Positions 17,586-25,219 of a DNA stretch of 64,000 nucleotides are shown piece by piece. How positions within the stretch are numbered: the first letter of the stretch is position 1; each line of letters starts with the position of its first letter. This DNA comes from Ralstonia wenshanensis (GTDB taxonomy: Bacteria; Pseudomonadota; Gammaproteobacteria; Burkholderiales; Burkholderiaceae). The notes below the pieces were generated by a model. That model saw only the letters and a program-made list of their open reading frames with translations. It was not told the DNA's origin and ran no database searches. The DNA lies in NCBI RefSeq assembly GCF_021173085.1, contig NZ_CP076413.1, forward strand, positions 1,116,001 to 1,180,000, written 5' to 3'. A program made the position numbers and the translations under genes.

Positions 17586-18744
17586 CGTTGTTCTCGACCT
17601 GTTACCGATCTTGCGAACATCCTTGTCGCCCAGGCGAGATACAGGCCGGAGCAGACCCCCGTTCCGAATCATTTTAGTGGCGGAAGTCAAAAATGACAGC
17701 CGCCACGGCCATGCCTCGGGACCCTCCTTGCGGCGTCCTAGGTACTGTAGCCCAGCGTTTGCCAGGGCGCGCAATTCGACCAACGCAGCACCTGCGCCCC
17801 ATAACCGCGGTTTTTGTGGCGACGGCTGTTTCAGTCGCGACACAAAAAGCGCATGCCATGCAGGGTCGCGCGGTTCTCCGTGTGAAAAATATCCCGTTAA
17901 AACAAGGCGTTAGCCATCATGGCATGGATGTCGCTCTATATCCGTCGGGGAGGAGCGAGCCATGCCGACAATCGCGCAGCGCTGTGCTCGACGTTTGCCG
18001 TTCGGGTGGACGGTCGAGAAGACCGGAGTGGTCGCAAATCGCACGGCCATGATCGTCATGGTGCCTGCGCTTGCAGTAGACGGCGATTTCGTCGCGCGGC
18101 GTCCAGTTACACCGCTGATCGCCCTTCGAAGCGTTCTCGCCGATACGTTGCCGGCGCGACTCGCATTCGGTCTCATTCCCACCCGCGCATTCGATCCATC
18201 CACCGGTTCTGTCGTGTCCGCACTCACGGACGGCGAACTGAGTACGTCGCATGCGTGGCTTAACAATCCAACGGCGAAGGGGCTTTCGCAATCCCCCCGG
18301 AAGTGGGGTGCTTTGCGGTATGTGCCGCTTACCGTGTCAGATTGCCGGCGCCGCAACAGTCTCTTGGCAAAGGTTGTCGTTGGTTGCGCAGCCTTGGGTG
18401 CACCAAAATGTGGCGCTTTCGCAACGTGCGCCGAACAGGCCCGCGTGGCGGTTCTTCAACGGTTTCGTGCTCCGTCCCCCGGCGGGCACTCTTTTCTTAA
18501 TAGCCATCCTGGAGCTAGATCCCGATGCAAACCAACCTGGCCGCGTTTGCGGCGCTGGCACCGCCGATTGACTCCGTTGCCGGCAACTGAATTGAATGCA
18601 CTGAACCAAATGCTGGATGCTTCCGATTGGGGGAGGCAGGCGGGGCCAGGTCCGTCGTTCTTCGTTCTTGCCCTCAATGCCCCTCAGGAGCGCAGCGCTA
18701 ACGCTACGCCCCCGATCGCATGAAACCGATGAGACGGACGACGC
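17586..18744. other. 1.16-kb gene-poor interval between two regulators
   Basis: No recognisable gene lies here. A forward open frame at 17962-18723 (253 codons) starts behind a good GGGGAGGAG ribosome site. However, third-position G/C is only about 60 percent, clearly below the neighbours, rare Arg codons occur late, and the protein matches no family I know, so I do not call it. A 21-codon frame at 18525-18590 (begins MQTNLAAFAALAPP) has GGAG ten bases upstream and better codon use. A 13-bp-stem inverted repeat sits at 17811-17848. The interval includes the promoter region of the LuxR-type gene and may be decayed or regulatory DNA. Confidence 0.5.
17811..17848. repeat. Long inverted repeat upstream of the LuxR-type gene
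   Basis: TTTTTGTGGCGAC (17811-17823) pairs with GTCGC-GA-CACAAAAA (17834-17848) over 13 bp, with a 2-nt bulge (GA) and a 10-nt loop. Neither strand has a U-run after the stem beyond the arm itself, so it is not a normal terminator. It lies about 230 bp upstream of the LuxR-type start and could be an operator or an RNA hairpin. Confidence 0.6.
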
Positions 18745-20118
18745 TCAGGCCGTATGCAGCGGATGCTCTGCGCGAATGCCGTGCTTTTGCATCAGCCGGT
18801 ACAGCGTGACTCGGGACACCGCCAATTCGCGCGCCGTCATGCCCATGTGGAAGCCGTTGCGCGCGATGGCCGTACGGATGGCGTCCGACTCGGCGCCTTC
18901 GCGCGCTTCTTCCAGCGTCTGGCCCGACACGGATGCGTAGCCTTCGAGATGCAGGTCAGCGGCGGAGATCTTGCGGTTGTCGGTCATCACCAGCGCGCGG
19001 CGCACGCGGTTGATGAGTTCGCGTACGTTGCCCGGCCACGGGTAATGCATCATCGCGTGCAACGCGCAGGGCGTGAACCCGCGGATGCGGTGCGAGGCTT
19101 CGCTCGCGTGCTGGGCCAGGATGTGTTCGGCCAGCAGCACGATGTCGCTGCCGCGCTCGCGCAGCGGCGGCACCGACAGGGTCAGCACGCACAGTCGATG
19201 GAACAGGTCGGTGCGGAATCCGCCGTGGTGTTGGGCTGCCTCCAGATCCACGTGTGTCGCCGAGATGATGCGGATGTCCAGCGGGATCGCCTGGTGCCCG
19301 CCCAGCCGCGTGATCGTGCCTTGCTGCAGGAACCGCAGCAGGCTGACTTGGCTCTCGAGCGGCAGGTCGCCGATTTCATCGAGGAATAGCGTGCCGCCAT
19401 TGGCATGCTCGACCCAGCCGATATGACGTTGATGCGCGCCGGTAAATGCGCCTTTTTCGTAGCCGAACAATTCGGACTGGATCAGGTGCGGCGGAATCGC
19501 TCCGCAGTTGATGGCGATGAACGGCCCGCCTGCGCGCGAGGACGCTTCGTGAATGGCCTGCGCTGTCAGCTCTTTGCCGGTGCCCGACTCGCCCGCAATG
19601 AAGGCTGGCGCACTGTTCTGCGCAACCTTGCGGATGGCGCGGAACAGGCTGTGCATGGCGGGGCACTCGCCCAGCATGCGAGCGTGATTCGCCTTGGGCG
19701 CCGGCGTGACTTCTTGTGCGAGCGAGGCCATGCCCCAGGCGTGACGCAGCGAATACGCGGCTTCATCCATACGCAGCGGCATCTGCACGTAGTCCACGCA
19801 GTAGTCGCGCACGAGTTGGCGCACGCGTTCGTGATTCAGCATGGCGGGCGGTAGGGCGGCCACCCAGCCTACATGCGAGACCTGCATGCAGCGCTCGAGC
19901 AAATCCAACTCCGCAGCGGAGAACGCGCTGCTGAAATCGACCAACCCGGCCATGGGAACGCCGTCGCGAATGGCGCAACCCAGTTCACGCATCGACGTTA
20001 CGCGCCGCACGTGCCACTCTGCACCCAGAATCGTCTCGTCGATCTCCCCCATCCCTGCGCGCGACGCCACTACGACGGTTCGGCACGCAGCAGTACATTC
20101 CAGCGACTCTTCGCGCAT
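18745..20118 (-). CDS. VpsR-like sigma-54-type enhancer-binding regulator
   Basis: The 457-residue regulator has an N-terminal pseudo-receiver (about 1-130; GLVDFSS around Asp61) resembling the VpsR family. A central AAA+ domain follows, with Walker A GESGTGKE at 176-183, GAFTGA at 223-228 and Walker B GTLFLDEIG near 242-250, then a C-terminal Fis-type helix-turn-helix (TARELAVSRVTLYRLMQKHGI). VpsR and its Burkholderia relatives control exopolysaccharide and biofilm genes and can respond to cyclic di-GMP. GAFTGA, the sigma-54 contact loop, is intact, so true sigma-54 activation is possible. The ATG at 20118 follows a GGGGGAAA ribosome site. No exopolysaccharide genes are adjacent, so targets are unknown. 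Confidence 0.85.
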   Translation of the reverse strand: MREESLECTAACRTVVVASRAGMGEIDETILGAEWHVRRVTSMRELGCAIRDGVPMAGLVDFSSAFSAAELDLLERCMQVSHVGWVAALPPAMLNHERVRQLVRDYCVDYVQMPLRMDEAAYSLRHAWGMASLAQEVTPAPKANHARMLGECPAMHSLFRAIRKVAQNSAPAFIAGESGTGKELTAQAIHEASSRAGGPFIAINCGAIPPHLIQSELFGYEKGAFTGAHQRHIGWVEHANGGTLFLDEIGDLPLESQVSLLRFLQQGTITRLGGHQAIPLDIRIISATHVDLEAAQHHGGFRTDLFHRLCVLTLSVPPLRERGSDIVLLAEHILAQHASEASHRIRGFTPCALHAMMHYPWPGNVRELINRVRRALVMTDNRKISAADLHLEGYASVSGQTLEEAREGAESDAIRTAIARNGFHMGMTARELAVSRVTLYRLMQKHGIRAEHPLHTA

Positions 20119-20335
20119 GGTTTCCCCCGTTCGATTCTTGGTGTGGTTCGTTCTTTGCCGAGGCGGCTCAGCCAGGGCAGGCTTGCAGTATGGTTGCCGA
20201 GTTTCTCTTTTGCGATGACGTTTAAGGACGATGGTGGCAAACGCTTGCGCGCCCGCGCTGTAATGCAAACGAACTAGCGAATTTCACAGCTATGACGAGG
20301 AAATCCGCTGGAAAAACAGGCGGTTGACGCAGCAA

Positions 20336-20366
20336 TAAAAAAGCGCACCACAATGGGTGCGCTTTT
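20336..20366 (-). terminator. Intrinsic terminator after rho
   Basis: The stem AAGCGCACC/GGGTGCGCTT is preceded on the forward strand by AAAAAA. On the reverse strand it therefore ends in TTTTTTATT, a strong terminator 20 bp after the rho stop. The gene for the Rho factor itself thus ends in a Rho-independent signal. Confidence 0.85.
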
Positions 20367-20385
20367 CGCTATGCAGACAGGAGAT

Positions 20386-21648
20386 TCAGCCGCCGCGTCG
20401 CATCATGTCGAAGAACTCGGCGTTGTTCTTTGTCGTCTTGAGTTTGTCGAGCAGGAATTCCATCGCTTCGACCTCATCCATGTCGTGGATGAACTTACGC
20501 AGAATCCACACCTTCTGCAGAATGTCCGGTTTGATCAGCAGCTCTTCGCGGCGCGTGCCCGACTTGTTCAAATTGATGGCGGGGTAGACGCGCTTCTCGG
20601 CCAAGCGGCGTTCCAGGTGCACTTCCATGTTGCCGGTGCCCTTGAATTCTTCGTAGATCACGTCATCCATGCGGCTGCCGGTTTCGATCAGCGCCGTGCC
20701 GATGATGGTGAGCGAACCACCTTCTTCCAGGTTACGTGCCGCACCGAAGAAACGCTTCGGACGCTGCAGCGCATTGGCGTCGACACCGCCGGTCAGCACC
20801 TTGCCCGAGGTCGGCACCACGGTGTTGTAGGCGCGGGCCAGACGCGTGATCGAGTCCAGCACGATCACCACGTCCTTCTTCAATTCGACCAGGCGCTTGG
20901 CCTTTTCGATGACCATTTCGGCCACTTGCACGTGACGAACGGCCGGCTCGTCAAACGTCGAGGCCACCACTTCGCCGCGCACGGTACGCTGCATTTCGGT
21001 CACTTCTTCCGGGCGCTCGTCGATCAGCAGCACGAACAGCTCGGCTTCCGGATGGTTGGTCGCGATGGCGTGCGCAATGTGCTGCAGCATCACGGTCTTG
21101 CCGGACTTCGGGCTTGCCACCAGCAGCGCGCGTTGGCCGCGGCCGATCGGGGCAATCATGTCGATGATGCGGCCGGTGATGTTTTCTTCGGCCTTGATAT
21201 CGCGTTCGAGCGTGAGCGGCTTGTTCGGGTGCAGCGGCGTCAGGTTCTCGAACATGATGCGGTTCTTGACCGCCTCAGGAGGCTGCGTGTTGACCTTGTC
21301 GACCTTCACCAGCGCGAAGTAGCGCTCGCCATCCTTGGGCGTGCGGACTTCACCTTCGATCGTGTCACCGGTGTGCAGATTGAATCGGCGGATCTGCGAC
21401 GGGCTGATATAGATGTCGTCGGTGCTGGCCAGATACGAGGTTTCCGGCGAGCGCAGAAAACCGAAGCCATCGGGCAGCACTTCAAGCGTGCCGTCACCGA
21501 AAATCGTTTCCCCCTGTTTCGCCTTCTTTTTCAGGATGGCAAACATCAACTCCTGTTTGCGCATGCGTTGGGCGTTATCGATCTCCAGCTGCCCCGCCAT
21601 TTCCAGCAATTGGGACACGTGCAAGGATTTCAGTTCTGTCAGATGCAT
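20386..21648 (-). CDS. rho: Transcription termination factor Rho
   Basis: Rho is the hexameric RNA-dependent ATPase that ends transcription at C-rich sites. The 420-residue product has the standard length. The N-terminal helix bundle starts [18 protein letters not shown], the cold-shock-like RNA-binding domain includes [15 protein letters not shown], and the ATPase core has P-loop [10 protein letters not shown], Walker [16 protein letters not shown] and the Q-loop segment around TVVPTSGK. I chose the ATG at 21648 because the conserved N-terminus starts there; the frame continues upstream into non-family sequence. The gene has a leader of roughly 90 nt if the extended -10 at 21747-21755 is used. 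Confidence 0.97.
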   Translation of the reverse strand: MHLTELKSLHVSQLLEMAGQLEIDNAQRMRKQELMFAILKKKAKQGETIFGDGTLEVLPDGFGFLRSPETSYLASTDDIYISPSQIRRFNLHTGDTIEGEVRTPKDGERYFALVKVDKVNTQPPEAVKNRIMFENLTPLHPNKPLTLERDIKAEENITGRIIDMIAPIGRGQRALLVASPKSGKTVMLQHIAHAIATNHPEAELFVLLIDERPEEVTEMQRTVRGEVVASTFDEPAVRHVQVAEMVIEKAKRLVELKKDVVIVLDSITRLARAYNTVVPTSGKVLTGGVDANALQRPKRFFGAARNLEEGGSLTIIGTALIETGSRMDDVIYEEFKGTGNMEVHLERRLAEKRVYPAINLNKSGTRREELLIKPDILQKVWILRKFIHDMDEVEAMEFLLDKLKTTKNNAEFFDMMRRGG

Positions 21649-21746
21649 AGACGAAAGATGAGGGAAGGGCCCGAACGGGCGGCGAAACGAGAAACGGGGG
21701 GAGGGGGAAAGGTCGAGCGAACGCTCGGAGAAACAGATTGGCTGCA

Positions 21747-21755
21747 ATCTTAGCA
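21747..21755 (-). promoter_or_regulatory. Extended -10 promoter for rho
   Basis: Read on the reverse strand the sequence is TGCTAAGAT, an extended -10 element (TGn plus TAAGAT). No good -35 is visible. Expected start is near 21740, giving a 5' leader of about 90 nt. rho is commonly autoregulated through its leader, but no attenuator is evident here. Confidence 0.5.
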
Positions 21756-21837
21756 CAACGCTGGCGAGCTTCCAGGCGGAAGTGCGCCAGCGTGGGCGAG
21801 GGGCAACGCGAAGGGTCGCCCGCAGCCGAAAAAGGGC

Positions 21838-22164
21838 TTACAGGTGGCTGTCCAGGAATGCGGTCAGCTGCGACTTGGACAGTGCGCCCACCTTTTGCGC
21901 CGCCACAGCGCCATTCTTGAACAGAATCAGCGTCGGGATGCCGCGAATGCCGAACTTGGCCGGCACGCCTTGATTTTCATCGACGTTGATCTTGGCGATC
22001 TGCACCTTCTCGCCGTAGTCCTTGGAAACTTCGTCCAGGATCGGGGCGATCATTTTGCAGGGGCCGCACCATTCGGCCCAGAAATCGACCAGCACGGGTT
22101 TGTCGGACTTGAGCACGTCTGCCTCGAAGGACGCGTCGCTCACATACTTGATCTGTTCGCTCAT
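21838..22164 (-). CDS. trxA: Thioredoxin 1
   Basis: The 108-residue protein is the standard thioredoxin size and carries the redox motif WCGPCK with Cys33 and Cys36, the cis-proline segment [11 protein letters not shown] and the conserved VDFWAEW. It reduces protein disulfides in the cytoplasm using electrons from thioredoxin reductase. The ATG at 22164 has AGAGG upstream; an earlier in-frame start at 22215 would add 17 residues without family support. rho lies downstream on the same strand, and trxA-rho is a frequent order in beta- and gamma-proteobacteria. It is divergent from addB. Confidence 0.96.
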   Translation of the reverse strand: MSEQIKYVSDASFEADVLKSDKPVLVDFWAEWCGPCKMIAPILDEVSKDYGEKVQIAKINVDENQGVPAKFGIRGIPTLILFKNGAVAAQKVGALSKSQLTAFLDSHL

Positions 22165-22273
22165 GGCGGGAACCTCTGTTATTTCGTAATAGCTGGCGAC
22201 GTGCGCCGAACCCATACATTACACGATTACACGAACCGGCGTGTATTGAGACCACTGTCGGCGCGGATGCTGC

Positions 22274-22282
22274 TGATATAGT
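22274..22282 (+). promoter_or_regulatory. Extended -10 promoter for addBA
   Basis: TGATATAGT (22274-22282) fits TGn plus TATAGT. A TTGAGA at 22246-22251 is too far (25 bp) to act as its -35. Expected start is near 22289, about 87 nt before addB. Confidence 0.5.
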
Positions 22283-22375
22283 ACCGACGCCCTCATTTTC
22301 AACCGATTCAATCGTTGATTGTGGCTATCAGGCCGATAGCCGCACGTTTCCCGGTATATCGCCATATTCCCTCGC

Positions 22376-25219
22376 ATGCAGACGCTTGCCTTCGCGCCTG
22401 GCCCAGCATTCCTTTCCCATGCCGCCGACGCTGCATGGCGCTTTCTGGATGTGCATGCCCAATCCTCGCGTGCCGCCACGGTTGTTGTGCCGACAGCCGC
22501 GCAGATTCCTGGGGTGCGCAGTGCCCTGCACGCCAGTGCGCAAGCAGCCGGCACGCCGCGCTTGCTCCCTCGCATTCTGACGCTGGGGCACTGGCTGCTC
22601 GATTTGCCACCCGAAGCGGGTGTGCCGGTTGCGCGCACGCCGCTGTCGCGACTGCTCGCCGTGCAGCAGGCCCTCAAGACGCAGGCATGGCTGCGTGAAG
22701 CGCTTGGCGCACAGGACGATGCCGCCCTTTGGGGCGTGGCGCAGGTGCTTGTGACGGTGTCGGATGAGTTGTCGCAACGTTGGCTGACGCTGGATGCCGC
22801 GCACAGTGGCGCCGATGGGCGTTCCGACGAGCTGGAGTCGGCATTGGCGGAGGCGTTGGAGCGTACCTACGCACAATTGTCCGAGCGTTTCCTCGGTACC
22901 GAATCGCGCATCGTGCTGACGTTCTGGCGGTTGCTTTCGGGCGCGGCGGACCCGATTCCAATGCGCCTGCGGGCCATGCGGCGCCTGCTGGACGAACTGG
23001 ACGGGCCGATCGTGTGGATGAGCCCGACCGATCCCGAGGCAGTTGATCTGGATTTCCTGCAGCGCGCCGCCGAGCGCGTGCCTGTGCTCAACATCGGCTA
23101 TGACTGGAATGCCCCTGAAACCGGCGCGTCTGCGGCGCCCGCCACACACGCGGATTTCCGCGATCTGCTGCTGCATGCCTGGCCCGAATGCGCCACGCCC
23201 GCCCAGGCGGCGGACAATGCTGGCGACGCGCAGATTCCGACGCCAATCCTGCGCATTGCGGGTGCCGCCCGCTTTGAGGACGAGGCGGCCTTCGCCGCGC
23301 ATACGCTGGTCGACTGGTTGAACGCCGGACGCCGCTCGCTGGCGTTGGTGGCGCAGGATCGCATCGTCGCGCGGCGGGTTCGCGCGCTGCTCGCGCGTGT
23401 GAACGTGCCCGTGCGCGATGAGACCGGCTGGAAGCTCTCCACGACGCGCGCTGCTGCGGCACTGATGCGCTGGGTTGATGTGGTGCAGGGCGATGGCGAT
23501 ACTGCTGCGCTGCTTGATCTCATCAAAAGTCCGTTCTGTTTGCGCGATGCCGACGCAGGTGTTGCCACGCCCGCATGGGTTGCGGAACTGGAGCGTCGCG
23601 TGCGCCGGCATAACGTTTCGGGTGGCTGGGGGCGGTTGCGCCGACTGGTGGCCGATCGCTCCACCAATGAAGCTGATGGCGAAGCAAAGGTCAGCCGCCT
23701 GGCCGATCGCCTCGGCGTGCTGGCTGATGAGGCGGCCCTGTGGCGCCGTGCCGGCAGCGCCACGCTCGACGCATGGGTAACGCTGCTGGCAGGCACGCTC
23801 GATCGTCTGCATATGCGCACCGGTTTGCAGAACGACGATGCAGGCCGCCAGTTGCTGGACTGGATTGGCCGCCTGCGGACTTCCATACATGGCAGCACCG
23901 ATGCGGGCGCGCGGTTCTCGCTCACCGAGTGGCGTGCGTTGCTGTCGATGCTGCTCGAATCTGCGGTCTTCAGCGAGCCTTCACCCCCTGCGGATCGACG
24001 TGTTGTCATCCTGCCGCTGAACGGCGCGCGCATGCGGCGCTTCGATGGCGTCGTGGTGGTGGGTTGTGACGATGCGCAGTTGCCGTCGGCGCAGCCGGAG
24101 TGGCTGTTCTTCTCCAACGACGTGCGACGCGAACTCGGTTTGCCCGACCGGGCCCAGCGCTTTGCGCAGCAGGCGCGCGACCTGGCCGAAGTGCTGCTCA
24201 ACCAGCCCGAGGTGGTGTTGACCTGGCAACGCCATGGCGGACGCGGCGAGCCGCATCGCCTTTCGGGATGGCTCGAACGCTTGCAGCGCCGGTTGGCGGT
24301 GAGCGGCGTTCGGATCGATACGTCGGTCACGTTGCCCAGTCTGCAGACCACGAGCCAGCCCACCGACATGCCCGCGCCCGCCGCTCCGTCTCTGGTGCCG
24401 TCCACGCTGAGTGCGGCCGCTTACAACAGCCTGCGCCGTTGCCCATACCAGTTTTTCGTCGGTCGCATGCTTCGTCTGGGCGAGCTGGAAGAGGTGTCCG
24501 ACGAGCTGGAGAAGCGCGACATTGGCGAGATCCTGCATGCGATCCTGCATCGTTTTCACCGGCAGTTGCTGGAAGTGCCAATGCACGATCCGGCGGATCG
24601 TCAGGGCTTGCTGCTAAGCATCACCGATGAACTGTTCGGCCCGCTGTTGGCCGAGGATGGCAACGCGCTGCGTTTCTATCGGCGCTGGCTCGGGGTGATG
24701 TCGTCGTACTTGGCGTGGCAGGCCGCGCGCGAGGCTGACGGCTGGCGCTTTGAGGCGGGCGAGGTCGATGCCGATACGTCCATCACGTTGCCGGACGAGC
24801 GCCCGCTGCGCTTGCGCGGCCGAATCGACCGCATCGACGTGCACGCCGAACACGGCGTGGCGGTGCTCGATTACAAGACGCAATCGCAAATGGTGCTGGT
24901 GCGTCGCGCCAAGTCGCCGTTTGAGGATTGCCAGCTGCCGTTTTACGGCGTGCTCGATGCGCGCGCAGACTCCGGCGGCTGGGTTTCGTTGGACGGCGAG
25001 GCACGCGGGGACAAGCGCGACGTTGCATTGCCCGACTTTACGCAAGTCGTCGACTGGTTGATCGAACAGATGCAAAAGGACATGACGGCCCTTGCAGCCG
25101 GTGCGCCGCTGCCGGCCTTCGGTGATGAATCGGCGTGCCGCTACTGCGCGGCGCGTGGCCTGTGCCGCAAGGGGTATTGGACAGACGGCGCACCGCGTGA
25201 GCCGGAGGGCACGGCATGA
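22376..25219 (+). CDS. addB: AddB-type exonuclease subunit with iron-sulfur nuclease domain
   Basis: This 947-residue protein is the AddB-like partner of the helicase-nuclease that resects double-strand breaks to start RecA-dependent repair. The N-terminal two thirds is an inactivated helicase-like region lacking a good Walker A. The C-terminal RecB-type nuclease has Asp832 and Lys834 in LDYKT. Cys689 (RRCPYQFF) together with Cys921, Cys924 and Cys930 (ACRYCAARGLC) match the 4Fe-4S staple of AddB nucleases. The family diverges strongly and proteobacterial members are sometimes labelled only as PD-(D/E)XK proteins. Its stop overlaps the addA start as ATGA. Confidence 0.88.
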   Translation: MQTLAFAPGPAFLSHAADAAWRFLDVHAQSSRAATVVVPTAAQIPGVRSALHASAQAAGTPRLLPRILTLGHWLLDLPPEAGVPVARTPLSRLLAVQQALKTQAWLREALGAQDDAALWGVAQVLVTVSDELSQRWLTLDAAHSGADGRSDELESALAEALERTYAQLSERFLGTESRIVLTFWRLLSGAADPIPMRLRAMRRLLDELDGPIVWMSPTDPEAVDLDFLQRAAERVPVLNIGYDWNAPETGASAAPATHADFRDLLLHAWPECATPAQAADNAGDAQIPTPILRIAGAARFEDEAAFAAHTLVDWLNAGRRSLALVAQDRIVARRVRALLARVNVPVRDETGWKLSTTRAAAALMRWVDVVQGDGDTAALLDLIKSPFCLRDADAGVATPAWVAELERRVRRHNVSGGWGRLRRLVADRSTNEADGEAKVSRLADRLGVLADEAALWRRAGSATLDAWVTLLAGTLDRLHMRTGLQNDDAGRQLLDWIGRLRTSIHGSTDAGARFSLTEWRALLSMLLESAVFSEPSPPADRRVVILPLNGARMRRFDGVVVVGCDDAQLPSAQPEWLFFSNDVRRELGLPDRAQRFAQQARDLAEVLLNQPEVVLTWQRHGGRGEPHRLSGWLERLQRRLAVSGVRIDTSVTLPSLQTTSQPTDMPAPAAPSLVPSTLSAAAYNSLRRCPYQFFVGRMLRLGELEEVSDELEKRDIGEILHAILHRFHRQLLEVPMHDPADRQGLLLSITDELFGPLLAEDGNALRFYRRWLGVMSSYLAWQAAREADGWRFEAGEVDADTSITLPDERPLRLRGRIDRIDVHAEHGVAVLDYKTQSQMVLVRRAKSPFEDCQLPFYGVLDARADSGGWVSLDGEARGDKRDVALPDFTQVVDWLIEQMQKDMTALAAGAPLPAFGDESACRYCAARGLCRKGYWTDGAPREPEGTA

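Noticed and set aside
17962-18723. 253-codon forward open frame behind a GGGGAGGAG ribosome site
   Set aside because: Third-position G/C of about 60 percent is well below neighbouring genes, rare Arg codons appear, and the protein resembles no family. Kept only as part of the described interval.
17586-18744. Sigma-54 (-24/-12) promoter near the VpsR-like gene
   Set aside because: I scanned GG-N10-GC patterns around the TGGC sites in this interval and none matched with correct spacing.
20353-21753. 466-codon forward open frame over rho
   Set aside because: It is antisense to an unmistakable rho gene and has no recognisable domain.
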